A stretch of DNA of 64,000 nucleotides from Calliopum simillimum (Eukaryota; Arthropoda; Insecta; Diptera; Lauxaniidae), in contig OX638371.1 of the NCBI GenBank assembly GCA_951812925.1, forward strand, positions 79,307,697-79,371,696. The letters run 5' to 3'. The position numbers and the translations under genes were made by a program. The notes under the pieces are model-generated. The model saw nothing but the letters and a program-made list of their open reading frames with translations, was not told the DNA's origin and made no database searches. Numbering within the stretch: the stretch's first letter is position 1; every line of letters starts with the position of its first letter. Of the stretch, positions 11,673 to 23,240 are shown piece by piece.

Positions 11673-13079
11673 GGGGAGACTGGGGCACATTTGACACTAA
11701 ATTTTCAAAGGCCTGTATCTTTGAAAATTATTGCACGATCTTAATACTTTTTACTGTTTCTGAAACATTGATGATTTAAGATTAAAACCAAGAAAAAAAA
11801 AATTTTTTAAAAATTGCATTAAGAGTCTTTTTTTAAATTTTTTCAAAAAAAGTCATTTTGTCAAATGTGCCCCTGGTACGGGGCACATTTGACATTGCAA
11901 GGGGCACATTTGACACTCTCAAAAATAACACAAAAACATAAAAAAAACATTAATACATATATTTTTTAATATAAATGCAAATAATAATTATGTATGTATT
12001 AACGAAGACTTATTTTATATATAAGTCGATGTTAAATACGTATTAAGTGCGTGAACGTGAAGTTGAGGCTGGATTTGTTGGAGTTGTTAGTTTAAACTAA
12101 ATTGCACTCCTCAAAGTCAGGCAAACATTAAACATAAAACAAGTTTTCAATATAAAGTACAATTTCCAACAATACCCTTAATGAAAACATCAACATAAAA
12201 TGTTAAATAAGATAAGACCCAGCTTGGTGGAAATTTCTTTGGTCTGGATTTTGGGTAACACCATTGTCAAGATATCTGCAGCGCTGTCACATGATGGGAC
12301 GTATTTCAAATCGATTTGATTATTAGTAAAAATTTCGCATACATGATGAACTTTGATGTCAATACATTTACATCGGCATTTCATCCATCCAGATTTTCAA
12401 ACTAAAATAAGTGAAAAAGGTCCTGGAAAGCATCTATTCAAAAATCTTATATAGTAGACAAAACAAAAGTAACAAATTATATCAAATCAAATGAAATGGA
12501 TTCTGTGGCGAAAGTCGGGGTTCCTCGTTGTTTTACGATATAAGAAACAGCGTATTTAACTTTTTTTCATCGCCTTTGCGTCTGTTCGCCTTCATTTTGT
12601 AGTGGCATACCATTTCTTTAAAAAGATAAAACTAGAAAGTCTTATAAAATACACAAACACATATGTCTGGAGAACGTCAAATGTGCCCCTTCGGCAAAAG
12701 TCAAATGTGCCCCAAAATCTCTTGAAGAATTAAAAATATTTTAAAATTCAAACTATTTGACCTTGATAAAAAAAACTTTTGTTCTATTAATTATAAAGGT
12801 TAGTGCTACCAAATTTGCGTACTTACTTTAAAAAAGCCATACAACTTTATTTGCAGAACCCTTACGAACAAGATGCCGAAAATTATACAAAAATGCACAA
12901 AAAGTCAAAAAACATATAAGCGCGGGAGGAGTTGAAAGGGAACTGCCAAAGTACATTACGTTGCTTACACTCTAATTAGTTATGTTTCTGCATTTCAGGT
13001 TTTTGGTTTGAAAAGCGTATTCACACCGAAAATGGCAAAGTCAAATGTGCCCCAGTGTCAAATGTACCCCAGCTTACCC
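11673..13079. mobile_element. TA-flanked element 1, private word GGGGCACATTTGAC
   Basis: The left end GGGGAGACTGGGGCAC and right end (complement GGGTAAGCTGGGGTAC) are flanked by TA at 11671-11672 and 13080-13081. The word GGGGCACATTTGAC or its complement occurs eight times: near 11682, 11860 (complement), 11880, 11901, and as complements near 12676, 12700, 13040 and 13057. The empty site is visible at 32.7 kb, where the same host repeat has a single TA. No transposase frame is present. A copia fragment lies inside. Confidence 0.75.
12100..12390 (-). pseudogene. Copia-type retrotransposon 3' fragment (RNase H end and LTR start)
   Basis: The minus-strand frame 12384-12190 reads like the C-terminus of a copia/Ty1-type polyprotein. 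It has a Cys-Ile-Asp-Ile-Lys-x-His-His block, then Leu-Lys-Tyr-Val-Pro, then Ala-Asp-Ile-Leu-Thr and a final Leu-Gly-Leu. About 15 bases past its stop comes AAGGGTAT followed by TGTTGGAAATTG, which looks like a polypurine tract and the start of a copia LTR. The far end of the LTR was not resolved. It sits wholly within TA-flanked element 1. Confidence 0.55.
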
Positions 13080-13120
13080 TACAAGGCATAAAATGGCTAG
13101 AATCATCAAAGAAATATGTA

Positions 13121-14317
13121 GGGGAAGACGGGGTAGATTCGTACACGGGGCACCTTCGTACAGTGGCTTTATTTCGAAAACTATAGAAGTTAGCATGTCC
13201 GCTTCTTCACATGCAATATTGGTGCTTTTGCAGCCATTTAGCTTGTGAAATGTGGCGGTGGTACGATTGTTGACTTGGCCGAAAAAAGACTTTGTATGTT
13301 TTTCCAGTGCAAAAGTAATTTTCTTATCTGACTTTAACTTCGTTTAATGGTAATAACTTTGTGCTAAAATTTTAAAATACTTCTGCTGGTTCAAAAACAG
13401 ATATGCTATTTTACTGTGTGTTTACTAATTTTGCGATTTTTCTAATAGTTTTAATGGAAATAACAACAATCTATATTGATCAGTTTGGGGCACATTCGTG
13501 CTTATAGTTGCGGGGTACATTCGTACACACAAATTTACCCTTATGAAGCGTAATTTCAATTTATTTAGTATAACAAAATTAAGAGCCGATGTATAATTAC
13601 CAATTAATTCATGGAATTACTGAAACACGTCTAAAAGCAAACGCAATACTTTAAATATAACCTTAATATACCGCTAGTGGACAGCTATGAAAGTCATTTC
13701 TCAATAGATGCAGTTAATTATGCTTGGGGCAACGGGATAGTTTATTCCTTACTCCTTTCACACTTTTAACACTGCCTCTAACCAATAGAGGCTTGATTGA
13801 GCCTTTAAATTGAAAACCGAGAACTGCATTCAGCAATTCGAATATCAATAACGATGCAAAAGTTCCTACTATGTACAATATTCCATGCTTGGATAAAGTT
13901 TTCAATCGTGTCATGGTAAAAATATTACAAGTGCATTTGAAATAACAAGAATATGGCCATTTAACAAACTTTTGTGCAGCGGCGAAGATTTTGCATCTGT
14001 TGGGACTTACCAGTCAAGTTCTATGGCTGCTCTGCATGCGAAAGATGTTCTATACTTTCATGCATCCACCGTTGCACGTATACTCCACGTTATGTACGAA
14101 AGTACCCCGCATATGGGGCACATTCGTACGTTTGGAGTATCTTCAGAAAATCTGTCATTGCTCTTAAATGATAAATTGGACCGTCTTTAGCTTACACTAC
14201 ATTAAAAGCTTAATATTGAACTTATTTTACTGCATACTAGTTATTTTGAAAAAGCTGGTAGCTTGCTTTATTTTTAGCCATAAAGTAGAAACTGTACGAA
14301 TCTACCCCATCTTCCCT
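13121..14317. mobile_element. TA-flanked element 2, private word GGGGYACATTCGTAC
   Basis: The ends GGGGAAGACGGGGTAG and (complement) AGGGAAGATGGGGTAG are flanked by TA at 13119-13120 and 14318-14319. The word GGGGCACATTCGTAC, with small variation, is found near 13130, 13147, 13487, 13512, 14094 (complement), 14115 and 14294 (complement). It is inserted 39 bp from element 1 in the same foldback host. It encodes no transposase; the small frames at 13045-13248 and 13972-14190 are chance. Confidence 0.75.
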
Positions 14318-14861
14318 TAAGTGTGAAATTTTTTGGGAATTTTTCAGAAAGTTAAAAAAATTTTTTTTTTTCTTTGGGAAATTTTTGAAAAAAATTTTAA
14401 AAAAAAAAATTTTCACAAATTATTCAAAAAAAAAGTTTGAAAAATTCCAAAAAAAAAATCTTACCTATTGATTGCTTGGACGATTCTAAACATTTTTGCC
14501 TAGAACACTTTTTTCGTAAGATGCCGTCCTCTTGAGAAAAAAAAGAAAAAAATTTTTTTCACCAAGAAATATTTTTTTACAAAAAGAACACTTCAAAATA
14601 AATGGGACCAGTAACTTACATTTATCAATTTAAAAACTTTAGTGTAAGCTTTAAATTTAAAAAAAACACCCTTTTCATGAAAATGACTAAAAACTCAAAC
14701 TTCAACACCCTGTATTTTAACAACAAATGGTACTAGGACCAAACCCTCCCGGATTGTTGTTCTTGCACACTGGATCTACCATATTGCCATATTTGAGCGT
14801 AATCGGAGACAAAAAAATTTTGAGCTGGTACATTTGGCGTGTTTTGCTTCATATATTGAAA

Positions 14862-15386
14862 ATTTAATTTTTAATTGAACTTTTAGTCATATATTTGCAA
14901 AGATCGATTTTTATATAAATCTATCAATTCATTTTCTATTAAGGAACGAATTAAAAATACGGTTATAGTGACATATGTTTCGTTTTTCGCCACAAAGACT
15001 CATCAAACTATTTTTGTTGTAATTATAATTATTTTTATTTAACTAAATTAATTATAATTGAAAAATTGCAAGTTGTAAAACTTTGTGTTTGGTCTGGGCC
15101 GGAGTTGAACCGAGGACGTCACGGTTGGTACAACTCTCAATCGCAGTGCCAGTCGCTAGACCACTGCACCATCCTTGGCCCTCTTACGAAGCCGAATTAT
15201 AGCAAGTTTTGTTTGTGAGTTAATACGTCACCGAAAAATGCCATTACTTTTGTTTGTGTTATTTATTGATATTTGGTGTAGCTATTCCATTGGAATTAGA
15301 TTCTATACGGTTTGGTCGGTGGCAAGTGTTATATGAAAATCGATCTTTGCAAATATATGACTAAAAGTTCAATTAAAAATTTAATA
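14862..15386. mobile_element. TIR element carrying a tRNA-like domain
   Basis: The inverted arms contain AATTGAACTTTTAGTCATAT and ATATTTGCAAAGATCGAT, about 45-60 bp each, and enclose a 400-bp interior. The centre carries a minus-strand tRNA-like sequence. Parts of the arm (ATAAATCTATCAATTCATTTT) recur inverted at 26150-26175 beside another tRNA-like copy, so this is a family. The target duplication was not resolved. Confidence 0.6.
15091..15180 (-). repeat. tRNA-like sequence (pol III A and B boxes)
   Basis: On the minus strand an A box (TGGTCTAGCGACTGG, 15163-15149) and a B box (GGTTCAACTCC, 15111-15101) are spaced as in a tRNA with a long variable arm. The acceptor arms pair only partly (first three positions), so a working tRNA is unlikely. 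The copy at 26030-26105 shares TTGAGAGTTG and GACGTCCTCGG. Confidence 0.6.
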
Positions 15387-15492
15387 AATTTTTATATTTT
15401 AAGAAACAATTCATTTGTCTCTAATTCCATACTAAAATTTTGCGTTCAACCTTATTCCGTAATTGTGTGCAACAACAATATGTTTTCATTAC

Positions 15493-16000
15493 ACTGTGCA
15501 ACATTTTTCAAGTCATTGACGGTGAACTACAATCCGTTATAATGCGTCGAAAGTACTCACCGAAACAAGTAATTCTGCCAGAGCGTTTTGCAAAGTTGAC
15601 TCATATAAGGATTTTATGGTAATTTTTGCAATTTGAGGCAAAAAGTTGCAATTTTCAGCATTATAATTATAATTATCCAGCTGAAAATTGCAACTTTGAG
15701 CGATTTTGAGTATTTTGAGCGATTTTTCGATTTTTTCATATGGCTATATCTCGGTAACGAGCCGAGATATTGTTTTGATGGCTTCAGCAATGTTGTAGCT
15801 ATTGTATAGAAGAAAAAAAAATGCCGAATGAACTTAACCGAAAAAAATTCATCTAGTGCCTTAAAATCGCAAAAATGACCATAAAATCCTTATATGAGTC
15901 AACTTTGCAAAACGCTCTGGCAGAATTACTTGTTTCGGCGAGTACTTTGACGCCTTATAACGGATTTTAGTTCACTTTTCATGTGTCGCACTGTGTTATA
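15493..16000. repeat. Palindromic repeat, arms with CAAAGTTGACTCATATAAGG
   Basis: The arm 15520-15621 is mirrored at 15875-15975, sharing CGAGTACTTT/AAAGTACTCACCG and CCAGAGCGTTTTGCAAAG. Outer parts (CACTGTG, GTGAACT) are also mirrored but diverged. A single-arm relative lies at 25493-25640. No coding frame is supported. Confidence 0.65.
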
Positions 16001-16085
16001 CAACAATCAAAAACGTGCATCGTTTGGCATTTTTTTTTCAAATTTTGACTGTTAAAATTATTTCAATTTAATTTTGGGCGGATCT

Positions 16086-16224
16086 AAATCCTGGGGCTGA
16101 ATCGCCGCATCCGTGAACGTACAATTCGTAACGTAAATCATGTATTTAGTAATGCCAAATACATGTCAAACACATGATTTTACGTCACGAGTTGTACGTT
16201 CACGGATGCATCGATTCGACCCCT
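16086..16224. mobile_element. Small MITE with 30-bp inverted ends
   Basis: The inverted blocks CGCATCCGTGAACGTACAA and TTGTACGTTCACGGATGCA, with CAGGGG-type outer ends, surround a centre with two inverted ATCATGT copies. It is about 139 bp. No clear target duplication was found, so the superfamily is left open. Confidence 0.55.
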
Positions 16225-16229
16225 GATTT

Positions 16230-17660
16230 TGGATTTGTCATCTTTTCTGAAAACTGAGACGTGATGGAAAAATTTTGTTTATGCAGTCCGATTATACCAA
16301 TAGCAATGATTATATAAATACTACATAGTCCGAACTCAGATAAAATTAAAAGTTTGAAATTTTTTGGAAAGTGTAATAAGTTGCTTCCGACATGTTGTGT
16401 TTAGACGATAGCTTACAGGAAGCTACTGTCTGTTCATAATATTAACAAAATTCAACACTCTGTACTGTGTACTGAATAAGCTCCAAAAATTTCATAACGA
16501 AATTTTTCTCTAAAACTTTTTAATTTTTTCTGTCTTGCAACAGAAACCATAATAAATATAATCAAAGCAGCTTTAATATAAACAAGCTTTTGACACAAGC
16601 AAGAGCTTATGTATGTTCGAGAAAAATTAAAACCGAATAAACAAAATTTTCATTAAGTTAAAATTCCATTAAGGGTATTAAGTGGATACCCTTTTTTATC
16701 TCTATAGCTGTTGCTGTTGTTGTATTCTGCATGACTCTCTCCATCTTCTTTATTGCAAACATCTTAAATCTTTCGTGTTTTTTTCTCGCTTACAGCTGTA
16801 GTTTCTTTTTAAAGAGATGCCGAAAAGCAGCCAACAGTTGAGGAATAACATCAGCAACAACAACAAGTCATGTAACCTCATAGCAGTAAATTTTTTAACC
16901 AGACATCCTACAGTTTCATTTTATTTCCAAAGAGTATCCTATCGCCTACGGGTTTCTTCTTTATTTCATAGATTGCAGTGTTTTATTTAGTTTTTTTTTG
17001 TTGTTTTTTTTTGTATCGTCAATTTCTTATTTCCCTGACAACCCATAAAGCAAGATTTATTTTATGATGTTTTTTTAACTATTTTTTGTTTTTTTTTTTG
17101 CTTTGGTTTTGTGCGTTGATCCTGTTGTAAAATATTGAAATTTTAGTAACAAACTTGCGCTTCTGTGGTAGCTTTGCTTTATTCTACTACTATTACTCAA
17201 ACACACTACCTTTGTCTATGTATGAGTAAAATTTCTATAGTTATGTGTATCAAATTTTTACGCACACAAATTATCCTTGAGATTTTCCAGCCGTAGCGTA
17301 TTCGAGTTTATTAGTAAGTAGAGTTTAGTGTGTGCAAATAAGAAAGGTGAGAAATAAAGTGTTTTAAAAAGTTTGCTATAGAATTTGTTCACCACACTAG
17401 TGGGAACCCCAAAAATCCTTTATGTTGTTAGTAGGGATTGCGATCCCACTATCTCTTGAGACTCTGCATAATCTGATCGGGTACAGTTCCAGGATGTTTA
17501 TATCTGCATAGTGGATCCCATATAAACTCATAAAAATATAGCCAAATATTTGTGTTTGTGCTGAAATCTTATTCGTTACGAGTAATTTTTAAATGTTTGC
17601 GGGTAGCAGACTAATACAATAAATATCTTGTTTTAGAAAGTGATATTATCGGCGTCACAA
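16230..17660. other. Stretch without a recognisable gene
   Basis: T-rich and (TTG)n-like tracts occur near 16700-17110. No splice-bounded coding stretch or repeat ends could be supported. Confidence 0.4.
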
Positions 17661-17667
17661 CTGACGA

Positions 17668-18913
17668 CACTGTTCGACAATTTCGAACTTTTTTGAAAAC
17701 ACATTAGAAAATCCAAAAAATTCTTAAAGTAGACGTTAAATAAAATACCCGTTTCTCGTGGTTTTTCTCCATCAAGTCACATTTTTTTTTTAATCGATTT
17801 TTTAAGTTTTTTTTATCCACTTTTCATGAAAAAACCAAAAATACCGCATTCTTGTGTTAAATCGATGAATTTAACTATATGATCCTTACATCTGAGGTGT
17901 ATCATGTGTTGAGCAAACTTATGCAGGATATTGCGGGCAATATTTTAACCCTGTTTAACCCCCACATGTGGGTCATTTTTGCCCTTTTCATAAAAAGGTA
18001 CAAAAATGACACCCACAACAGGGAAATATTGAGTCAGTATGTACTACAGAAATATTTGCTATAAAATTTCACTACTAGTTTTTAAACACGTAAAGGTCGA
18101 AATTTGAGACCGAAACCAAAAAAATCGTTAAAATCAATTAGAACTTTCCATATTGCATATTAATTACATCTCTGACGCGCTTACCTCAATTTTTCGTTTT
18201 TGGTGACTGTAAGTGAAATTTTTTGTAGGATATTTTTGCAAAATTTTGTAACCCATTGTGACTCAGTTTTAGAAAAAGTGGTCAAAAAGACCCATAAAAA
18301 CAGGATATATTAGGTTAATGTATTCTAGGAAAATGATCTTTGATTTCGTTATGATCTTGTGAGAACGAGTTTTGTCCAAAATGTAGTTTAAAAGTTTTAC
18401 AGTAGGGTGAAATTTGGAAAATTTTTATTGTTAGAACTGCTTACTGATTTTAACGATTTTTTGCTTTCGGGATAAAATTTTGCTTTTTTAGTGTTCAGCA
18501 ACCAGTAGTGAAATTTTATAGCAAACATTTTTGTAGTACATACTGACTCAATATTCCCCTGCTTGAGGTGTCATTTTTGTACCTTTTTTAAGAAAAGGCC
18601 AAAAATTACCCACATGTGGAGGTTGTACAGGGTTAAAATTTTCTACAAAAATATTCCCCGCAATATCTTGCATAAGTTCGCTGCACACATGATACACCTC
18701 AGATGTAAAGATCATATAGTTAAATTCATCGATTTAACACAAGAATGCGGTATTTTTGGTTTTTTCATAAACAGTGGATAAAAAAACTTCAAAAATCGCT
18801 TAAAAAAAATGTAACGTGCTGAGGAAAAACCACCAGACACGGGTATTTTTTTAACGTCTACTTTAAGAATTTTTTGGACTTTCTCATGTGTTTTTTTTTT
18901 GTGTCGAACAGTG
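17668..18913. mobile_element. CACTG-ended foldback element
   Basis: The ends CACTGTTCGACA and TGTCGAACAGTG are followed inward by arms of about 430 bp that share AATACCGCATTCTTGTGTTAA and CACATGTGG blocks. The three bases CGA flank both sides (17665-17667 and 18914-18916), matching the 2-3 bp duplication of CACTA/En-Spm-like elements. It is non-coding, and the superfamily rests on ends and duplication length only. Confidence 0.65.
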
Positions 18914-18922
18914 CGATAGGTA

Positions 18923-19811
18923 GGGTAAGGGAGGGAAATATGGACTACGCGGGTAATATGGACCACACGGTTATTTCCCACTGCATACATAGGATTTACC
19001 GTTATTTATGTTCAAACTTAACGCTAATACCTAAAGTTTATAATAGGGCGATTTTAGCGTTCGCTGAGGTCGCATGTTTCTGTAAAGTTGATTTTTCTAA
19101 AAAAAAGATCAGTGATAATTTTTTTCTACTGAGTATATTGCATTATTTCACTTTAAAGACATCGCGTTTTTAAATAAATGGTTAATTATATAAAGTCAGT
19201 GAATACCATTTATAATTAATTAGCACAAATAAGTTCATTAATCAAAAGAGTTTTTGATAAAAAAAACCATTTATTTCACCAACACGTGCTGTGGGTAAAA
19301 TGGACTACCAAAGAAAAAAGCCTCAAAAACAAATGTAGTTATCTTCTTTTTCAGATGGGGAATCTAGTTGCAGTTTTCATGATGAGTCTGATGGTCATTA
19401 TATGTAATTCGTTTACTACAAAGGAAAAAGATGATAAAAATGCATATAATGTAATACCCTTTACTCAGAAGATCGCCGTGGCGAATTTTGGGTTGAATGT
19501 GTAATCTGACGTTCTTGGAGTCATGAAAAATGTGGCGAATGTGGAAGTGACATTTTTATATGCATCTTCTGTACCAAATGGACTATATGGTCCATATTAC
19601 ACTACACTTTTTTTTAATCTTCATTTTGAGTATTTTCAGTTTTGTAATTTTTTTTTTCTTTATCCTGATTAGATATTTATCTAAAAGTGCATCAGAATAA
19701 AGGCAAATTGTTTCCTTTACTGAATGACATAAAATTAATTGTTTTGTTTTATGTATTTTGGGTTTTATTTAAAAAAGAAAGATGGGTGGTCCATATTTCC
19801 CTCCCTTACCC
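18923..19811. mobile_element. TA-flanked element 3, private word AAATATGGACYAC
   Basis: Both ends read GGGTAAGGGAGGGAAATA outward-in, flanked by TA at 18921-18922 and 19812-19813. The word recurs near 18933, 18951, 19293, 19574, 19583 (complement) and 19787 (complement) as GGRWAAWATGGACYAC variants. It begins 7 bp after the CACTG foldback ends. There is no transposase frame; the peptides read from 18874-19504 are chance. Confidence 0.7.
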
Positions 19812-20267
19812 TACTACACAGAATAAAAAATTGAAAAAATTCTCTTTGCACCAGTGCTTTAGAGCTAGCTCTTGTTTGATTTCTTCCGCTCCAGCATCAA
19901 AGTATTTCTCCGGCTTAAATATTCTTAAAAATAAACGCTTAACACTTTCTTGCGAAGATATCATGTTTCAAGAATTCTAATGAATCCAGTCTTCCTCAAA
20001 ATTTTTTATATTTCGTTGTCATTTTTATTAAGTATATACTAGCATATCCCGTAGTGCGTTGTTTCACTTTGTTTTGTATGTGTAGGTTGGCAACCTCAAT
20101 TTTTCCAAAGCCGGTTATTTATCCCGATGCATTTTACGTACATATGTATGTAATCTCATCTATGAACTTGCGTTAAATAGCTTCAGAAACTTGACAAATT
20201 TTATTTTGGGGGCATGACTCCGCTCATTTTTCTAGTGAACATTGGTCTAGTCCCATTGGTCCCATTA

Positions 20268-20532
20268 AGATGATGAGCAAACCAAGACCAATACCAAGAT
20301 CAAGACTGCTATGGTCGTGGTCATGGACATTGAGTTTCGATATTAATGGTTGATCTTGCGAATTAAGTCTGAGTTTCGATCTTGGTATTGAAAAATTCTT
20401 TAAAATTGTTGAGTATACAAAATATCAAAACCTTATTTTTACCATAGCAGTCTTAAAATTATATCAGCGTATTGAACTTGATCTCAAAAAATTTCCAAGA
20501 CCAAGACCAATACTAATTTTGCTCATCAATAG
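20268..20532. repeat. CAAGACCAA-rich inverted-end repeat
   Basis: The left part starts GATGAGCAAACCAAGACC and the right part ends GACCAAGACC..GCTCATC, giving short inverted ends. The interior repeats AAGATC, GGTC and CTTGGTATTG words. The same word set and the end GGTCTTGGTTTGCTGATCA recur at 56.95-57.1 kb. Boundaries are approximate. Confidence 0.5.
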
Positions 20533-20539
20533 TACCAAA

Positions 20540-23020
20540 GCAAATCCATGTACATTAAAGAGTTTTAGAATTATGATGAGCACTTTTTTTGGGGGGCTCG
20601 GTATGGCCTACGGTTCCATTAATTTTTTTTTGCTTCATTGCTTTTAACACATAAGTGTGTAAACGGTAAGATTACGCAGCTTTTAGTACAGATGTTGGCA
20701 AGAAGTTTTAGGTGGGGTCCGGCTACTATTGAAAATTTATGTCGAGGTCGAGAAAAAAGGCTCAGTAAAGTCCTAAAAATATTAAGCATAAAATTGCAGC
20801 GCACAATTTTTTTTAGGTCACCATACATTTTACGACAATTTTACTGTACTATCAGTGTTTTTGATAAAAAATAAATTTAACTTGCTATTTATTGATATTA
20901 AAAAACAAATAAATTTAAAATCATAGACATAATTTAGCAAATATGTGCCATGTGGTATTGAAATCACAGCGGGATTGCACTCCCTAGCTGTAAGTCCATT
21001 ATATTGAATTTCATCATAGTAACAAAATAACCGACCATGCGACCAAGCCAACAGCCACATGAGCGCACACACATCTTGGTTGTGCGGTCGTTCACATCAC
21101 AAAAAAGGACACTTACACCAGTTTTTGGGGTTTTCTTTTCCATGCAGGTTCGGATTTGAATTTGTATTGGGCTGTGCTCTCGTCCATAGCTGAATAGTGT
21201 CATTTTAATTAAGTGAAATACTTTGAAGTGGTTGTGGCTGTTGCTGTTGTCTGTTGGCTGAGATTGGTTTTTATTGAATTGGCATTAAAAATATCAGTTT
21301 TCCTTTGGTACAATTCATCTTTGTCATATGTATTTGTAGTATACGAACCAGTTATATGGATTTCTTCCAGCAGATTTATTTGAGTGGCATTTTTCAAATT
21401 AAATTTGGATGGAAATAATGGCCTATTTGTTAAGGATGAAACACAGCTGTAGAGCTATTAATTTTTTTCTGACTTGTTGAGTCTGTCTACCAGATCCATT
21501 TGAACATAGTGTGTAAATATAATAGTAATACTCTGCGTAAGTAATTGCGTGCTCCTTCGCAAAAATTTTTTTTAAACAATCTAGCCGTAAAAACCCTCAA
21601 TAAGCCTTGCCCTTACATAAGTATATAGTAAATCTAGCCAACGTTTGGAACAGCTGTTTCGTGTTGACCACTTTTGTCATTAAAAATTATAATTTGGATT
21701 TAACTGTTGGCTGACATTTTTTTTTTTCACTTTTCTTTTTTAGGGACTTTAATGTGTAGATTAAGTGAAAGTTTAAAAATTTTACTTTTACATTAATATA
21801 ATATATTTTGCAAAGAGTGAGGGATAAACTAATTTGTGCTTTGAATTGTAATGTGAAAGCACTGGCATATTGAAAAAAAAGGCCCATATATCAAAAATGC
21901 TACTTTTGCTATTTTAAGTGGTGGCAGCAAATATTGTTGCAGAAGTATGTGTGCATGCCATATATGGAAATCACATTTACTTCTTAGGGATACCAGCATA
22001 AGGTAACAATGGGTAAGTGGTACAACTTGCTCGTGGATTTATTTTTATGTTTTCAAAAATATAGGAGACACATTTTTTTATTCATGTAACTTTTTTCATA
22101 TTGCTCGTTTGCGGCAATACCGCCATAAGTCAAAAAACCAAAATATGGAGAGAAACAATTATAGAGTTTCATTTACAATTTATACTTCACTGAAATGTTT
22201 CGTTCAATATACAATTTTTATAATAGTCCCAAAGCATTTTATCAACCCCGGGATTTCTGTTCTAAACACTTATGTACATCAATCCCGGGAGTAGGATTGG
22301 GTAAAAATAGTTCACTAGGAATATGAATTTGAAAAAAAAGAGAACAAATTTTATGATAATGGTGTTTGCATAAGAGTTGGTCAAGGAGTATACCAAAACA
22401 ACATCTGCGGGCGGCAAGTCTCTCCAAAATTGCGGTTCTCAGACGCAAAATTCTGTGAGTTAAAAATAAAAATTTAGTGTTCACTATAAAAATTGTGTGG
22501 TTACTGTAAAACTGAACCGATTTTAATGTTTGAATATGAAATCTCTTTGCAAAAAAAAGAGTACTATCGAACCCTTTATATTCAAAACTTGCAATAATTT
22601 ATACTTTTATGGTAATTGTGATTAACTTAAAATTAAATTATTTCACAAAATCAGTTTGTAATGGTTATGACAAAAGCCCAGAACTAATTTATACCATGTC
22701 ACACCAACAAGATTTTTTGGATTTAAGAAGATTAAAACCTTTTCTAACACATATAAAAAAATTGAGGTGCCTTATTTTGCCTTTTTTATTTGACCCGTTT
22801 TTTTCTGAAGCACCCATAAGAAAATTTAACTCATATTGCTTGCCAAGTGTCAATATGTGTTGTTCGCCTGAAATGATAAAATTTTTATATTATTATACAG
22901 CTTATACTCCATGATAAAGGAATCTTAATCCCAGTTTTATGTAGATCAATTTAACGTTGCACACAACTCTATCAAAGTTAAAGTTTTGAAATAAATTTTT
23001 AAATTAGATGTAGAAATTGT
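20540..23020. other. Stretch without a recognisable gene
   Basis: Only short chance frames are present. A CCCGGGATTTCTG..ATCCCGGGAG hairpin near 22246-22291 resembles words of the element at 54.3 kb. No exon, RNA gene or element ends could be supported. Confidence 0.4.
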
Positions 23021-23029
23021 GCAAGTGTT

Positions 23030-23190
23030 CTAATATCAGATTCGTAATCAGTGACCCCAAAAACCCCCGAGTAAAATTTTTTGTTGGATTTGGATGAATG
23101 TTTATGCAAATCGTCCGCCATTTTGAATCCGCCGCGGCGTTTTCTTTTTTAAAAATCTAACATCAGATTCGTAATCAGCCCCCATGTAAA
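23030..23190. repeat. Fragment of the CCGCCATTTTG tandem family
   Basis: CAGATTCGTAATCAG occurs twice, near 23036 and 23163, with GTCCGCCATTTTGAATCC between. The same combination forms the degenerate tandem array at 58.13-58.56 kb. Confidence 0.5.
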
Positions 23191-23240
23191 AAATTTCGTC
23201 TCGAAACTTTAATGATTTCGATTTTTGGCCAGCTTTTAGG

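Larger units (their letters stand above)
11176..14854. mobile_element. GCAAAACACGCC foldback element with two nested elements
   Basis: The inverted ends TATGAAGCAAAACACGCC and its complement bound the unit, with arms of roughly 260 bp (11178-11430 and 14585-14852). The interior includes the GAACGCCCGCGGCAGGC block also seen at 32.76 kb and 25.94 kb. Two TA-flanked elements (11673-13079 and 13121-14317) sit inside. Removing them restores the arrangement of the uninterrupted copy at 32503-33231. The flanks may carry a TA duplication. Confidence 0.7.
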
